A stretch of DNA of 64,000 nt from Sphingopyxis terrae subsp. terrae NBRC 15098. GTDB taxonomy: Bacteria > Pseudomonadota > Alphaproteobacteria > Sphingomonadales > Sphingomonadaceae. This document shows, piece by piece, positions 52,023-60,257 of the stretch (positions are counted from its first letter, which is position 1; each line of letters opens with the position of its first letter). The stretch covers positions 186,001-250,000 of the forward strand of contig NZ_CP013342.1 in NCBI RefSeq assembly GCF_001610975.1. The letters are read 5' to 3'. The position numbers and the translations under genes were made by a program. The notes below the pieces were generated by a model. That model was not told where the DNA came from, made no database searches, and worked only from the letters and a program-made list of their open reading frames with translations.

Positions 52023-52342
52023 GACGACGCGCCTCCCCCCAGAGCGGGAAGGTCGCCAGCGGTGATCAGTCCCCGGTCGAGGAGTAGCCGCTTTGTATCT
52101 TCCATCCCCTTTGCGAGCGATTTGGGCGCGCGCGCGCCGACGTCGGACGCGAGGATCGCGAGCACTTGGATGACGGTCGAATGAAGTTCGTCGAAGCGGG
52201 CATGGAAGCCAAAGGGGTCGGCGCCGTTCAGCTGTTCGAGGGCGTCACGAACGAAGGCCGCGGTAGAGGCGCCTGCCGCATCCGCATCGGCCGCGAGCCG
52301 GTCGTATAGATCGTCGGGAAGACGAATAGTCAGTCTTGCCAT
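52019..52342 (-). CDS. Ribbon-helix-helix protein, relaxosome accessory (TraY/TrwA-like)
   Basis: 107 aa from the ATG at 52342. MARLTIRLPDDLYDRLAADA with STAAFVRDALEQLNG is an RHH DNA-binding motif; the rest is helical with a coiled tendency. As the first gene before traD and traI, it is likely the oriT-binding auxiliary protein and repressor of the operon, as TrwA in R388. A CAGGAG site precedes the ATG. Confidence 0.82.
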   Translation of the reverse strand: MARLTIRLPDDLYDRLAADADAAGASTAAFVRDALEQLNGADPFGFHARFDELHSTVIQVLAILASDVGARAPKSLAKGMEDTKRLLLDRGLITAGDLPALGGGASS

Positions 52343-52392
52343 GGCAAGCTCCTGGTCTGGAGCTTCGGCAAGTGAGGACGCGTAGCCCCTCT

Positions 52393-52421
52393 TATATAGC
52401 AAAACCGGCTCTGACAGGCAA
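52393..52421 (-). promoter_or_regulatory. Sigma70-type promoter of the relaxosome operon
   Basis: On the minus strand TTGCCT, 17 bases, TATATA. The -10 lies about 50 bases before the RHH start. This is the best-matching promoter in the window and would drive the RHH gene, traD, traI and the transglycosylase. The 202-base gap 52343-52544 between the two divergent operons also remains the first place to look for oriT of the MobF relaxase, but I do not see a recognisable nic site. Confidence 0.6.
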
Positions 52422-52544
52422 ATCGATGAAGGATATTTCGAGGTTCTGGCCTGTCGCAATCATCTCGATCCAGCTACGGTCGGCTTGAAAAACGGTTCAA
52501 ACAAAACTATCTGAATGCCGTAAGCGTCGTATTTTGGTGAAGCC

Positions 52545-53135
52545 ATGCCGAGCCTGTCGAAACAGATTCTGGATTATGTCCCCGAGGGGAAAGTCGTCGA
52601 TCGCGCGCAGATTGCGCTCGACGCCGATTATGATTCCATTGGCCGCGTGCTGCGCAAGCTGGTCGACGATGGTAAACTCGTGCGTGTCGGTCGCGGCCGT
52701 TACCGCAGGCGGGCACGCGGCTCGACTATGTCCTCGAACTCGATCGCCGATCGTGTTGCGCGACGCGTGGCTCGTTCAAAGCGCAATGTCTTCCTGCGCC
52801 GGGATTTCGAGACGTTTGGCAGCTATGATGCCGTTGGGCGCGCCCTGCGGAGGGTCACCGAGGAGGGCCGCCTCGTCCAGATCGGCTACGGGCTCTATGC
52901 GCGCGCCGAACGCTCGCCGGTGACCGGCAAGCCCGCCCCCGTCGTCGGGATCAAGCGGCTCGCGACCGAGGCCCTCAAGCGGCTGGGGAAAACGGTCTCC
53001 GATTCCGGCCAGACAAGAGATTATAACAGCGGCCGAACGAACCAAGTCCCCACCGGGCGAACGATTGCCGTCAAGAACCGTGTCCGCCGCCGGATCGGCT
53101 ATGATGGCGCCTATGTCATTCTCGAACGCGCCTGA
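52545..53135 (+). CDS. AbiEi-like antitoxin (type IV, DUF6088-type)
   Basis: 196 aa with two tandem winged-helix segments: QILDYVPEGKVVDRAQIALD with VLRKLVDDGKLVRVGRGRYR, then NVFLRRDFETFGSYDAVGRA with RALRRVTEEGRLVQIGYGLY. This is the DNA-binding autoregulatory part of AbiEi-type antitoxins. The product is complete, but the partner toxin behind it is broken. It is transcribed divergently from the relaxosome operon. Confidence 0.8.
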   Translation: MPSLSKQILDYVPEGKVVDRAQIALDADYDSIGRVLRKLVDDGKLVRVGRGRYRRRARGSTMSSNSIADRVARRVARSKRNVFLRRDFETFGSYDAVGRALRRVTEEGRLVQIGYGLYARAERSPVTGKPAPVVGIKRLATEALKRLGKTVSDSGQTRDYNSGRTNQVPTGRTIAVKNRVRRRIGYDGAYVILERA

Positions 53136-54209
53136 CGCAAGAACGCTCGGGCGCGTCGCAGGTGCGCTGCGCGTCGACGAAGCGTTCGTCGAGAAAGACT
53201 GGTATGTCGTCTAGGCCATTCAGGTCCTTCTCAACTGGCCACGCCCGACCTTACGCCAGTGTTTTCAGGGGGAACGTCGCTCCTAAAAGCGCACGGGCTG
53301 ATTCAGAGATTTTCAGAGGAGTTAGATTTCAAGCTCATCCTCTCGGACGCATTCTTGGAAAAGTCTCCGGGGCAAAAACGTAGTGCGTTGAGCGCCTTCA
53401 AGAACGGACTCGCCGATGCCTGGGCGGCAGCGGGATTCGTCATAACCGGGGTCGAAGCCGGAAGTGGCAACGGGTTCATCCAGATCGACATGGACTATCC
53501 AACGATCCTCGATGGGCATGACGCGCTCCGCCCCCATATCCAGGCCGAGATATCCGCCAAGCCCACGCCGCTTGCGACCGGCGAACGGCCGCTGGCATCT
53601 TTCGTCCATCAGTATCGTGGATTGGAACCCGAGATCACCGCGATTGCGTGCGTCGATCCGGTCGAGACAGCCGCCGACAAGCTGAGCGCCTTCTGCTGGC
53701 GGGTGCTCACCCGCGACCGCGAGAGGGTCGGTGATGACCCGACGATCGTGCGTCATCTTCACGATCTCGCGGCGCTCGAAGCGACCGCTTCCGCAAACGC
53801 GCAGTTCCCTGCCCTGGCTGAAGAGACGATTATGGCCGATTCGCATCGCGGTGGCGGCGCACTGGAAGGCATGCTCCCTGCGCAACGCATGGCGGCCCTG
53901 GTGGAGCACCTGCAATCAGACACGCTCTATGCGGATGAATATGCCCGCTTCGTAGGCGGAATGGCCTTTGCCACTGAACAGAAATTCCCACATTTCCGGA
54001 AGCCGTCGGGGCGCTGGAGCGGCTTTGCAGGCCGGTACCGGCCAAATAGAGTCGGTACCGGCGTTTTTCCATGTGGCAGCTGCGGCAGCCAAAAGATGCC
54101 AAATGAAATCAGAAGCTTGCACCCAATGGCTGCCAAACGCGGCCGCAACCGGCAGCCGCGGCTGCCAGATGACGCCATCTTGGTCGAGCCAGGATATCCA
54201 CATAACTAG
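53113..54209 (+). pseudogene. AbiEii-family toxin gene disrupted by a stop and a frameshift
   Basis: The start (ATG at 53113, overlapping the antitoxin) reads MSFSNAPDARTLGRVAGALR and VDEAFVEKDWYVV, then a TAG at 53212-53214 where glutamine is expected, and about 30 bases later a lost base near 53245-53250 shifts the frame. The rest is open from 53259: FSGGTSLLKAHGLIQRFSEE, LDFKLIL (catalytic motif), to about 54209. AbiEii toxins are about 300 aa, so only the N-terminus is broken. A shorter product from an internal start would lack the N-terminal region but keep the nucleotidyltransferase motif. Confidence 0.85.
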
Positions 54210-54464
54210 CTGAATTAGAATGAGGAACAGATCCGCAGCACCCGTGCGTAGGGTGCATTACAAACGCCAACGGCGTGCGTCCGCCCACCGCAGCGACGTG
54301 TCGCTGCGACACCTCGTGCCGGAAGGCGCGGGGGTTCCCCCCGCCGGGGGGGATTTCTTCATCTGCCGGCGGCACGCCGGCCAGGATAATTGACGTTTGA
54401 TCATGGCGCATTCCTTCGGATAGAATTGGAAGCTGGCGGGCAGACCATTTGAAGGATGATGGTT
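54210..54464. other. Structured intergenic region with stacked inverted repeats, possible oriT
   Basis: Several dyads are packed here: GCACCC/GGGTGC (about 54238-54256), GCAGCGAC-GT-GTCGCTGC (about 54282-54300), GCGGGG/CCCCGC (about 54330-54346) and GCCGGCG/GCCGGC (about 54365-54381). On the minus strand 54381-54390 reads ATTATCCTGG, which resembles the TATCCTG core of IncP-type nic sites. It lies directly before a TraC-like gene. Nothing here codes for protein that I can support. An orphan or second oriT is a possibility, not a finding. Confidence 0.35.
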
Positions 54465-54707
54465 ATGCCCAAGAAGAGTGAACGTGAACGCCTCGCCGAT
54501 CTCGAAGCGCGTCAGCGCAAGGTCGCCGAGGACGTGGAGAATGCCCGCCGCGCCCTGCGCGGCCGCTATGCGTCGATCATCGGCGAGCTTGCCGTCGAGG
54601 AACTGACCGAACGCGAATTTCGAGAGCTTGTAGGCCTTGCTATCCGGTCCGGCGGCGAAGCGGCGGTGGGGGCACTCAAATCCCTGCCGATACGTCCCGC
54701 CAAGTAA
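54465..54707 (+). CDS. Small TraC-like protein (Ti-type Dtr family resemblance)
   Basis: 80 aa, MPKKSERERLADLEARQRKV, AEDVENARRALRGRYASIIG, and a helical tail LTEREFRELVGLAIRSGGEA. The highly charged N-terminal coil resembles TraC/TraD accessory proteins of Ti-type transfer systems. The ATG at 54465 is preferred because AAGGA stands eight bases upstream; an ATG at 54456 would overlap it. Beside the structured region 54210-54464 it may bind it. Confidence 0.7.
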   Translation: MPKKSERERLADLEARQRKVAEDVENARRALRGRYASIIGELAVEELTEREFRELVGLAIRSGGEAAVGALKSLPIRPAK

Positions 54708-54841
54708 CGCTATCCCGAAGGGATGCCCCTGCGACGAGCACGGCGAAGCCGCGCGCAGGAGGCCGATGGCATCGCCATCGCATCGCCCGCGCGACGGACC
54801 CCGCCAGGGGTCCACGAGCGCGGGCGACCTTCCCTTACACC

Positions 54842-54882
54842 AAAAAGAAAAGGGACGGCCCGGCACTCCGGACCGTCCCTTT
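54842..54882 (-). terminator. Intrinsic terminator of the first DUF2493 gene
   Basis: On the minus strand the arms AAAGGGACGG and CCGTCCCTTT pair perfectly over 10 bp and are followed by TTCTTTTTGG. It starts 12 bases after the stop of the DUF2493 gene at 54894. Confidence 0.85.
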
Positions 54883-54893
54883 GCGCCGCCCGA

Positions 54894-55862
54894 TCAGGCG
54901 GCGAGACGCTGGTCGATAAGGCGGAAGAAATGCGCGGGCACGCCCTTCGCGCGGACCAGCCGGGCGAGATGTGACTGAAGCCCCGAGCCTTCGCAGACCA
55001 GGGCTTCCACCGGGTTCAGTCCGAGCAGTTGCTCATTGCGCATAAACCCCGCGCGTTGCCCGAACTTGCTGCTGAGGGTGAAAGCGACGAGCGGTGTTGC
55101 GGTCCGGGCCGCCCATGCAGCGGCAATGGCATCGCACCCCTTGGACTGCGCGGTCGTCGCCAGCACCATCGCCGGGATGCGCACCTTGATCTGGTCGAGC
55201 CGCTCGGTCAGCAGGGCGTGATCTTCCCATTGCTGCCCGCCCGAGAAGATCACCACGGGCCCCTGCGGGGCGTGGGCGTCGATCCGGCGCTGACGCCGCG
55301 CGGCGAGGAAATCGGTCGCCGCCACCACCGCGGCGGTGCGCTTGCTCGACACCAGCGACCCCCGGGGTGCCGCCCATGGGCGTCCGGTTTCGGCGGCGAA
55401 GGTCTGGGCGGCATAGTCGCGCATGCAGGCCACCGCGTCGCGCGCCTCGTCGAGAGAATGGCAGAAGGTCTGCGCCTCCTCCAGCTCGGCGGTCAGGATC
55501 TCGCTGCCGTCGGCGTCGCGGACGAGATCCTTGACCTTCAGCGCGGCCTTGTCGGCTTCGGCATCGAGCTGGTCCGCGACCTTGTGGAAGCTGTGGACGA
55601 TGCCCCAAGCAATGCGGTCGGCGATCCCTTCGAGGCGGGTGTCGCGGAACAGATCGAAGAAGGTGCGGACCGCCATTTCCGTAGCGAGCTCCGCCGCGTG
55701 GGGGAGCGGCATGTCGGCGTCGGTCGGCTCGTCGGCATAGCCCATCCGGAAGCCGCCCGTGGTTTCGGTGAAGGCGTTTTCGAAGGCGGGCGACACGGTT
55801 TCCGCGGCGATGAGGTCAGCGATTTCTTGGTCGGTGCGAGTGGTTTGTGTATGCTTCGTCAT
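54894..55862 (-). CDS. DUF2493-family protein (SLOG/cpYAcAR-like domain)
   Basis: 322 aa from the ATG at 55862, with AAGGAGG upstream. The N-terminal 150 residues are helical (AELATEMAVRTFFDLFRDTR, IADRIAWGIVHSFHKVADQL). The C-terminal domain is the DUF2493 Rossmann-like fold: QGPVVIFSGGQQWEDHALLT, MVLATTAQSKGCDAIAAAWA and NPVEALVCEGSGLQSHLARL. The fold is thought to bind nucleotides; the role on plasmids is not known. A paralogue lies at 57008-58018. Confidence 0.85.
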   Translation of the reverse strand: MTKHTQTTRTDQEIADLIAAETVSPAFENAFTETTGGFRMGYADEPTDADMPLPHAAELATEMAVRTFFDLFRDTRLEGIADRIAWGIVHSFHKVADQLDAEADKAALKVKDLVRDADGSEILTAELEEAQTFCHSLDEARDAVACMRDYAAQTFAAETGRPWAAPRGSLVSSKRTAAVVAATDFLAARRQRRIDAHAPQGPVVIFSGGQQWEDHALLTERLDQIKVRIPAMVLATTAQSKGCDAIAAAWAARTATPLVAFTLSSKFGQRAGFMRNEQLLGLNPVEALVCEGSGLQSHLARLVRAKGVPAHFFRLIDQRLAA

Positions 55863-56246
55863 GAGAACCTCCTTGAAAAAGAGGTCTCCTTCCCTGCACG
55901 GGCTCTGAGCGACGGGGTCAAGGATCGGGCGCAGCCCGACCGCGCAGCGGCGATGGGGGTCACGATTTTCTTTGGCGGCCACCGGCACCCGATGGGCTAC
56001 GCCGCGCCCGCCGCGCCGAAGAAAATGGTGGGGCCCCGTCGTCCTTGAGGCCGGCGCTGCCCCCGTGCCACACTAAAAAGAGTTGAGAGAGAAGAAGAGG
56101 CTTGCGAAGCGGGGGCTCGATGCCCCCGATTCGCAAATGGTTGCATCAAACGCGATTATTTGCGGAAGGTCTCCGCCAGACCGGGAGGTGCGCCGCAACG
56201 GTGCTGGTCAGCCCTTCGAAGGGGAAGCGAGAGAGGATGAAGATAG

Positions 56247-56720
56247 TTGGACGCGTGTGAGCAGACCGAACGGGTGGACAGCGCATCGCGGATGATCCTC
56301 GCCACGCCGCGGCAGTTGTTCCGTACCTATTTTGACGCCGAGAAGATGAAGAGTTGGCGGGTGCCCGATGGCGCGACGGGCACCTATTCGGTGCTTGAAC
56401 CGCAGCCCGGTGGGCGTTTCTGCCTAAATCTCCTCTATTCCGATCGGGCGGAGATCGACGGGCCTGAAGCCGCAATCGAAATCATCACCGGCACATTCAC
56501 CGAGTTCCTACCCGACGAGCGTGTGGTCGAAGCGATTCGCTACACGAACGCCGACGCGGCTTATTCCGGCATGATGACGTTGACCCTCACGATCGAGCCA
56601 GCGAAAGTCGGCTCCAAAGTCTCGCTCCACGCGACCGGCATGCCCCCGGCGCTGGAGGTCACCGCCCATCGCGCGACACTTGCCGCAGCGCTACGGCGGC
56701 TGGCGCTGCTGACCGAATGA
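56247..56720 (+). CDS. SRPBCC (AHSA1-type) START-fold protein
   Basis: 157 aa. It starts at a TTG (the upstream AGAGGATGA serves as ribosome site) or at the ATG codon 56292. The AHSA1 pattern is clear: SASRMILATPRQLFRTYFDA, EKMKSWRVPDGATGTYSVLE, PGGRFCLNLLYSD and GTFTEFLPDERVVEAIRYTN. It is a small ligand-binding fold often found with stress genes. It stands alone in the plus direction, after a gap of 384 bases (55863-56246) that holds no supported gene. Confidence 0.82.
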   Translation: MDACEQTERVDSASRMILATPRQLFRTYFDAEKMKSWRVPDGATGTYSVLEPQPGGRFCLNLLYSDRAEIDGPEAAIEIITGTFTEFLPDERVVEAIRYTNADAAYSGMMTLTLTIEPAKVGSKVSLHATGMPPALEVTAHRATLAAALRRLALLTE

Positions 56721-56765
56721 ACGAGGAAGGCGGCCGCCTCGCAAGAAAGGCGACCGCTCATTTTC

Positions 56766-57011
56766 TTAACGTCGTTCGAAGGCTTCTCCGGTCGGCGGCA
56801 TATAGGCCTCGAACGGATTGCCGTCATGCAAATGTCCGAACGGCGTCATGACATAGCTCGAACCCTCGCGCCCCACCGCGCAGATGACATAACGGGGCTC
56901 GCCCGACGCCGCATCGGTACATTCCATCAGGGCGAGGTCGCCTTTTTCCGCCGCACGGCGGAGCGTCGCGAAGTTCCGCCGATAAGCCTCAGGAATCGCC
57001 ATCGCCGTCAC
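56766..57011 (-). CDS. Small DUF6117-like protein
   Basis: 81 aa: MTAMAIPEAYRRNFATLRRA, AEKGDLALMECTDAASGEPR, YVICAVGREGSSYVMTPFGH. This short protein accompanies the plasmid genes of sphingomonads and rhizobia and resembles the DUF6117 family. It overlaps the DUF2493 stop upstream by four bases, so it is in that operon. Function unknown. Confidence 0.75.
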   Translation of the reverse strand: MTAMAIPEAYRRNFATLRRAAEKGDLALMECTDAASGEPRYVICAVGREGSSYVMTPFGHLHDGNPFEAYMPPTGEAFERR

Positions 57012-58018
57012 GCCGTCAGGCGGAGGCCGGGGCCCCGCTGTGCCGCCGGGCGCGAAACGTCATCCGGCTTCTTGAAGGCATGAATCGGCACCCCGGCCTT
57101 GCGGAGGAGCTGGTAAAGATTGGCCTGAAGCCCCGACCCCTCGCAGAGCAAAGCCTCGACTGGCTTCAGCTCGGCGAGCTTGCGGTTGCGGTTGAAGGCG
57201 GTTTTCCGCCCCGAGCCATAAAGGCCATAGGCAACGAGTGGCACGCTGTTCTCGGGACGCGCCGCCCATGCGGCGGCGATCGCGTCGGCGCCCTTGCGCT
57301 GGCCGGTCGTCACTAGCGTCATATGCGGCACGCGGGCCTTGATCTGGTCGAGCCGCGCCCACAGCGGTTCCCAGTCGGCCCAGACGGCGGGACCCGAGAA
57401 GACGACGATCGGGCCTTGCGGGAGGGTCCGTTCGCGCGCGGCGAGCGCCCGCTCGCGCAGAAAATCTTGCGCCGCGATCTGGCTCGCCATCGAGACGGAC
57501 GACGCCCGGGTTCCCTTCGCCGGCGACCATGGCCAGCCGGTGAGCGCGCGATACATTTCGGCGGCATAATCGCGCATGCATTCGATGGCGTCGCGCTGTT
57601 CCGCGAGCGAGCGGCAGAGGAGCTGCTTCTCCTCCAGGCTCGTCGCATAGACTTCGCTGAGGTCCGGCGTGCGCGCGAGATCACCGAGTTCCTGCGCAAT
57701 TGAATCTTCGCGGCGCGCAAGCTTTCCGGCCGTGAAATGGAATGAATTGACGAAGCCCCATGCGATGTCCGGAGCGAACGCTTCGAGGCGCGTGTCGGTG
57801 AAGAGGTCGAAGATCGCGGCGATCACGCCGCCGCATTCGGCCTGCGCGGCGAAAGGCTCGGGCATGTCGAGATCGCTCGGCTCGTCCCCGGCGGAGACGA
57901 TCGAGAGCGGGATTGGGTCGCCGAAGGCGGCCTGAAATTCAGGCGTGGCGATGGCCTCGGCGTATAGCTGTTTCAGGTCGGCGAAGCGGTCGACGGACGC
58001 GGGGTTGGCGTTGGTCAT
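57008..58018 (-). CDS. DUF2493-family protein, second paralogue
   Basis: 336 aa. The same layout as the copy at 54894-55862: a helical part (GGVIAAIFDLFTDTRLEAFA, PDIAWGFVNSFHFTAGKLAR) then the Rossmann-like domain (QGPIVVFSGPAVWADWEPLW, MTLVTTGQRKGADAIAAAWA, KPVEALLCEGSGLQANLYQL). The two share the order of motifs and many residues but are clearly diverged, so the duplication is old. It is followed by the DUF6117-like gene. Confidence 0.85.
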   Translation of the reverse strand: MTNANPASVDRFADLKQLYAEAIATPEFQAAFGDPIPLSIVSAGDEPSDLDMPEPFAAQAECGGVIAAIFDLFTDTRLEAFAPDIAWGFVNSFHFTAGKLARREDSIAQELGDLARTPDLSEVYATSLEEKQLLCRSLAEQRDAIECMRDYAAEMYRALTGWPWSPAKGTRASSVSMASQIAAQDFLRERALAARERTLPQGPIVVFSGPAVWADWEPLWARLDQIKARVPHMTLVTTGQRKGADAIAAAWAARPENSVPLVAYGLYGSGRKTAFNRNRKLAELKPVEALLCEGSGLQANLYQLLRKAGVPIHAFKKPDDVSRPAAQRGPGLRLTA

Positions 58019-58035
58019 GATGGGCCTCCAGTCAG

Positions 58036-58076
58036 CAAAAATGAAAATCGGCCGGAGCGGCTGCGCCGCCCGGCCG
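58036..58076 (-). terminator. Terminator between the mini-paralogue and the second DUF2493 gene
   Basis: On the minus strand a CGGCCGG/CCGGCCG stem with an inner GCGGC pairing is followed by ATTTTCATTTTT. It separates the 61-aa gene from the DUF2493 gene, so the two would be transcribed separately or attenuated. Confidence 0.75.
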
Positions 58077-58084
58077 CACGAGGA

Positions 58085-58270
58085 TCAGTGGAGCGTTGCG
58101 CCCGCAGGCTTCCGCGGCGCCGGGCTGGCAGCGATGCCGTCCAGCGGGCGCAGCCCGTTGACGACCTCCCATGCGAGGACGGGCGCGAGCGGTTCGAGCG
58201 CGGTTCCGGCGACGATGTCGAAGACAGCGGCGATGACGGCGCCGCATTCGATGAGACGAATCTGGGCCAT
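58085..58270 (-). CDS. 61-aa mini-paralogue of the DUF2493 N-terminal helical domain
   Basis: MAQIRLIECGAVIAAVFDIV followed by AGTALEPLAPVLAWEVVNGL. The middle aligns with the helical part of the 57008 paralogue (ECGGVIAAIFDLFTDTRLEA, FAPDIAWGFVNSFH): the spacing of GVIAA, FD, LE-APxLAW and VN is kept. It has its own ribosome site (GGGAGG before the ATG at 58270) and its own terminator, so it is likely a real gene and not a fragment in decay. No separate nucleotide-binding domain is present. Confidence 0.7.
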   Translation of the reverse strand: MAQIRLIECGAVIAAVFDIVAGTALEPLAPVLAWEVVNGLRPLDGIAASPAPRKPAGATLH

Positions 58271-58291
58271 GACGGCCTCCCAAGCTGGATG

Positions 58292-58325
58292 AGAAAAATG
58301 GGCCGGGAACCGAAGCCCCCGGCCC
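58292..58325 (-). terminator. Intrinsic terminator after the DUF736 gene
   Basis: On the minus strand GGGCCGGG, ten bases, CCCGGCCC, then ATTTTTCTC. A clean 8-bp GC stem with a T run, 15 bases after the stop of the DUF736 gene. Confidence 0.85.
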
Positions 58326-58339
58326 GTCAAGCCTGACCG

Positions 58340-58819
58340 TCAGAACGGGACCTCATCATCGACGTCGGCGCCGGCGCCCGCGCCATTATCCATCAGCGCG
58401 CCGTCGGTGCCTGCGGTGCTCTCGCCGAACCCGCCGCCCTGCTCACCGTCGCCATAGTCGCGGCGCGACGAGCGGATCGCGGGACCGAAGTCGTCGCGGC
58501 GCTGCGGGCGCCGCCACGCGACGCGGTAGCCATCCTGCTCGGACCCGAAGAGCGCGATCGGGAGCGGTTCCGGGAGGCTCGGGTCGTCGATCGAGCCCTG
58601 AAGGAAGACTTCGCCGGTGGTATTTTTGGCGACGGCTTCCCAGAGAGCGCCGAGTTGGACCCAGCGATTGCCGACGTTGAGCGCGACGATCTCATAGGCC
58701 GGGGCCCGCTCGTGATCGCTCTCGACCGGACGAAGGCCGAGACGCGGCAGATCGATGGTGCGGGTCGCGATCGACCCCATCAGACGGCCGTTCCGATTGC
58801 TGAATTCACCAATATTCAT
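58340..58819 (-). CDS. DUF736-family protein
   Basis: 159 aa: MNIGEFSNRNGRLMGSIATR, TIDLPRLGLRPVESDHERAP, AYEIVALNVGNRWVQLGALW and SLPEPLPIALFGSEQDGYRV, the DUF736 fold found on nearly all sphingomonad and rhizobial plasmids. The glycine- and acid-rich C-terminus ends DVDDEVPF. It is a single gene with its own terminator. Function unknown. Confidence 0.92.
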   Translation of the reverse strand: MNIGEFSNRNGRLMGSIATRTIDLPRLGLRPVESDHERAPAYEIVALNVGNRWVQLGALWEAVAKNTTGEVFLQGSIDDPSLPEPLPIALFGSEQDGYRVAWRRPQRRDDFGPAIRSSRRDYGDGEQGGGFGESTAGTDGALMDNGAGAGADVDDEVPF

Positions 58820-58994
58820 GGGACTTTCCTTTGACGTTCATCGCTCCGGCCAATCCCGAAGCGACACCCGCCAAGGTCCCCCTCTCCTCTCTGTCCCGCC
58901 GCCGCCGTCCGGCGCCGCGGCCTGCGGTCGCACCCGCCCTCGCGCCCTCACGCACCCGCTCGCTTCAGGCGCGCGGATGCGCTATGCAGGTCGC

Positions 58995-59195
58995 ATGGAT
59001 GCCGAGACGATGAGGACGGTTGCGCGGCTCGCGCGGTCGCGCGCGGATCGCGGCAGTTCCGCGGCGCATGGTGACGGGCTCCAGCGGCTCGGGGCCGCGC
59101 GGGCGCTGCGCCAGCTCGCGATCGATCTCGAAGTCTCGGCCGATGCGTGCGAGGTCAGTCCCCCGCCATCCCGTCGGCGCGGCCGACCGGCCTAG
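58995..59195 (+). CDS. Possible small helical protein (66 aa)
   Basis: MDAETMRTVARLARSRADRG, then LQRLGAARALRQLAIDLEVS, then a basic tail. It could be a short coding sequence from the ATG at 58995 or 58977. The composition (A, R, L) is also what a random frame would give at this GC level, so I hold it weakly. The following 59196-59701 (506 bases) holds no gene I can support. Confidence 0.3.
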   Translation: MDAETMRTVARLARSRADRGSSAAHGDGLQRLGAARALRQLAIDLEVSADACEVSPPPSRRRGRPA

Positions 59196-59701
59196 CTCCA
59201 CCCGGCCCCCGCGCATTTCCCTTTCGGCAGCCAATCGTTACCCTTCAGGGCCGAGATCCGGCGCAGCCGGAGCTCGGTCGGAGCGGCGCGCAGCGCCGCG
59301 GAGATAGAGCGGCGGTGCCCGCGGCAGCGGACAGCCGCCCCGCAGCGACATCCAACCATCTGCGGATCAAGCACAACAGTCCGGTGCCAGGCTATTCCAG
59401 GGGACAGAGTCTCGAACGCGCCGCAGGCGCGCTGCCAATGCGGCGCGCCTGCGATCGGTCGGACGGCAGTCTCAAGATAAGAGAGGCGGCGGCCGCTAAC
59501 GCCGCCGGTAGTGTCATTCCGCGATGCGAGGGGTCAGAGCGAGCGGTAGCTCGCGGTCCGGTGACGGCGCGGTCGCGGTGTTGCGCGTGAAGGTCGCCGG
59601 ACCGCCCACAGAGCGGCGGCCAACGTCAAGACCAATTTCATTGAGGCGTGCCCAAAGCGCGGACGATCTAAGGGCGGGACCTTCCGGAGGATAAGACCGG
59701 G

Positions 59702-60136
59702 CTATTTTGCCTTGGCGCGGCCACGCGGGGCCTTGCCGCCGCCGCCCCGACCCTTGGTTCCGAGGCCAATGGCCTTGGCGAGAGTGCGGCGGGTCTCGGC
59801 ATAATTGGGCGCGACCATCGGATAGTCCTTGGGAAGGTCCCACTTCGCGCGATACTCGTCGGGGGTCATGTTATAGGCCGTCATCAGGTGGCGGCGGAGC
59901 ATCTTGAGCTTCTTGCCGTCTTCAAGGCACACGATGTAATCGGGCTTCACGGAGGCGCGGATCGAGACGGCGGGCTCCTGTTTGACTTCGGGGGGCTCGG
60001 TCACGCCAAGACCGGCGAGGGCTTCATGGACGGACCGAATGACGAGGGGAATGTCGGATATCGCGACGCTGTTGTTGCTGACATGAGCAGCCACGATATC
60101 GGCGGTCAGCGTTACGAGCGTTTCGGAATCGTCCAT
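59702..60136 (-). CDS. mucR: MucR/Ros-family zinc-finger regulator
   Basis: 144 aa. The MucR domain is full: VKPDYIVCLEDGKKLKMLRR, HLMTAYNMTPDEYRAKWDLP and KDYPMVAPNYAETRRTLAKA. The N-terminal part (TLTADIVAAHVSNNSVAISD) is the conserved MucR dimerisation region, and the C-terminus is basic (KGRGGGGKAPRGRAKAK). MucR proteins silence AT-rich genes and regulate surface and plasmid functions. Confidence 0.92.
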   Translation of the reverse strand: MDDSETLVTLTADIVAAHVSNNSVAISDIPLVIRSVHEALAGLGVTEPPEVKQEPAVSIRASVKPDYIVCLEDGKKLKMLRRHLMTAYNMTPDEYRAKWDLPKDYPMVAPNYAETRRTLAKAIGLGTKGRGGGGKAPRGRAKAK

Positions 60137-60257
60137 GCGTTCACCCTTCGAATGCCAAGCTATCTAACTTTACCAATAGCAGGCATTCCACCGGGAACAA
60201 AGGGCAAGTAATCGGCAGTCCGACACCGAACTATCTCATCCAGACACTTACAGGGAC

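Noticed and set aside
52343..52544. MobF-type oriT between the RHH and AbiEi genes
   Set aside because: The place is right, but I could not recognise a nic site or the usual repeats, so it is not listed as an oriT.
55029..56048. 339-codon plus-strand frame opposite the DUF2493 gene
   Set aside because: Antisense shadow; the minus-strand gene has a ribosome site, family motifs and terminator.
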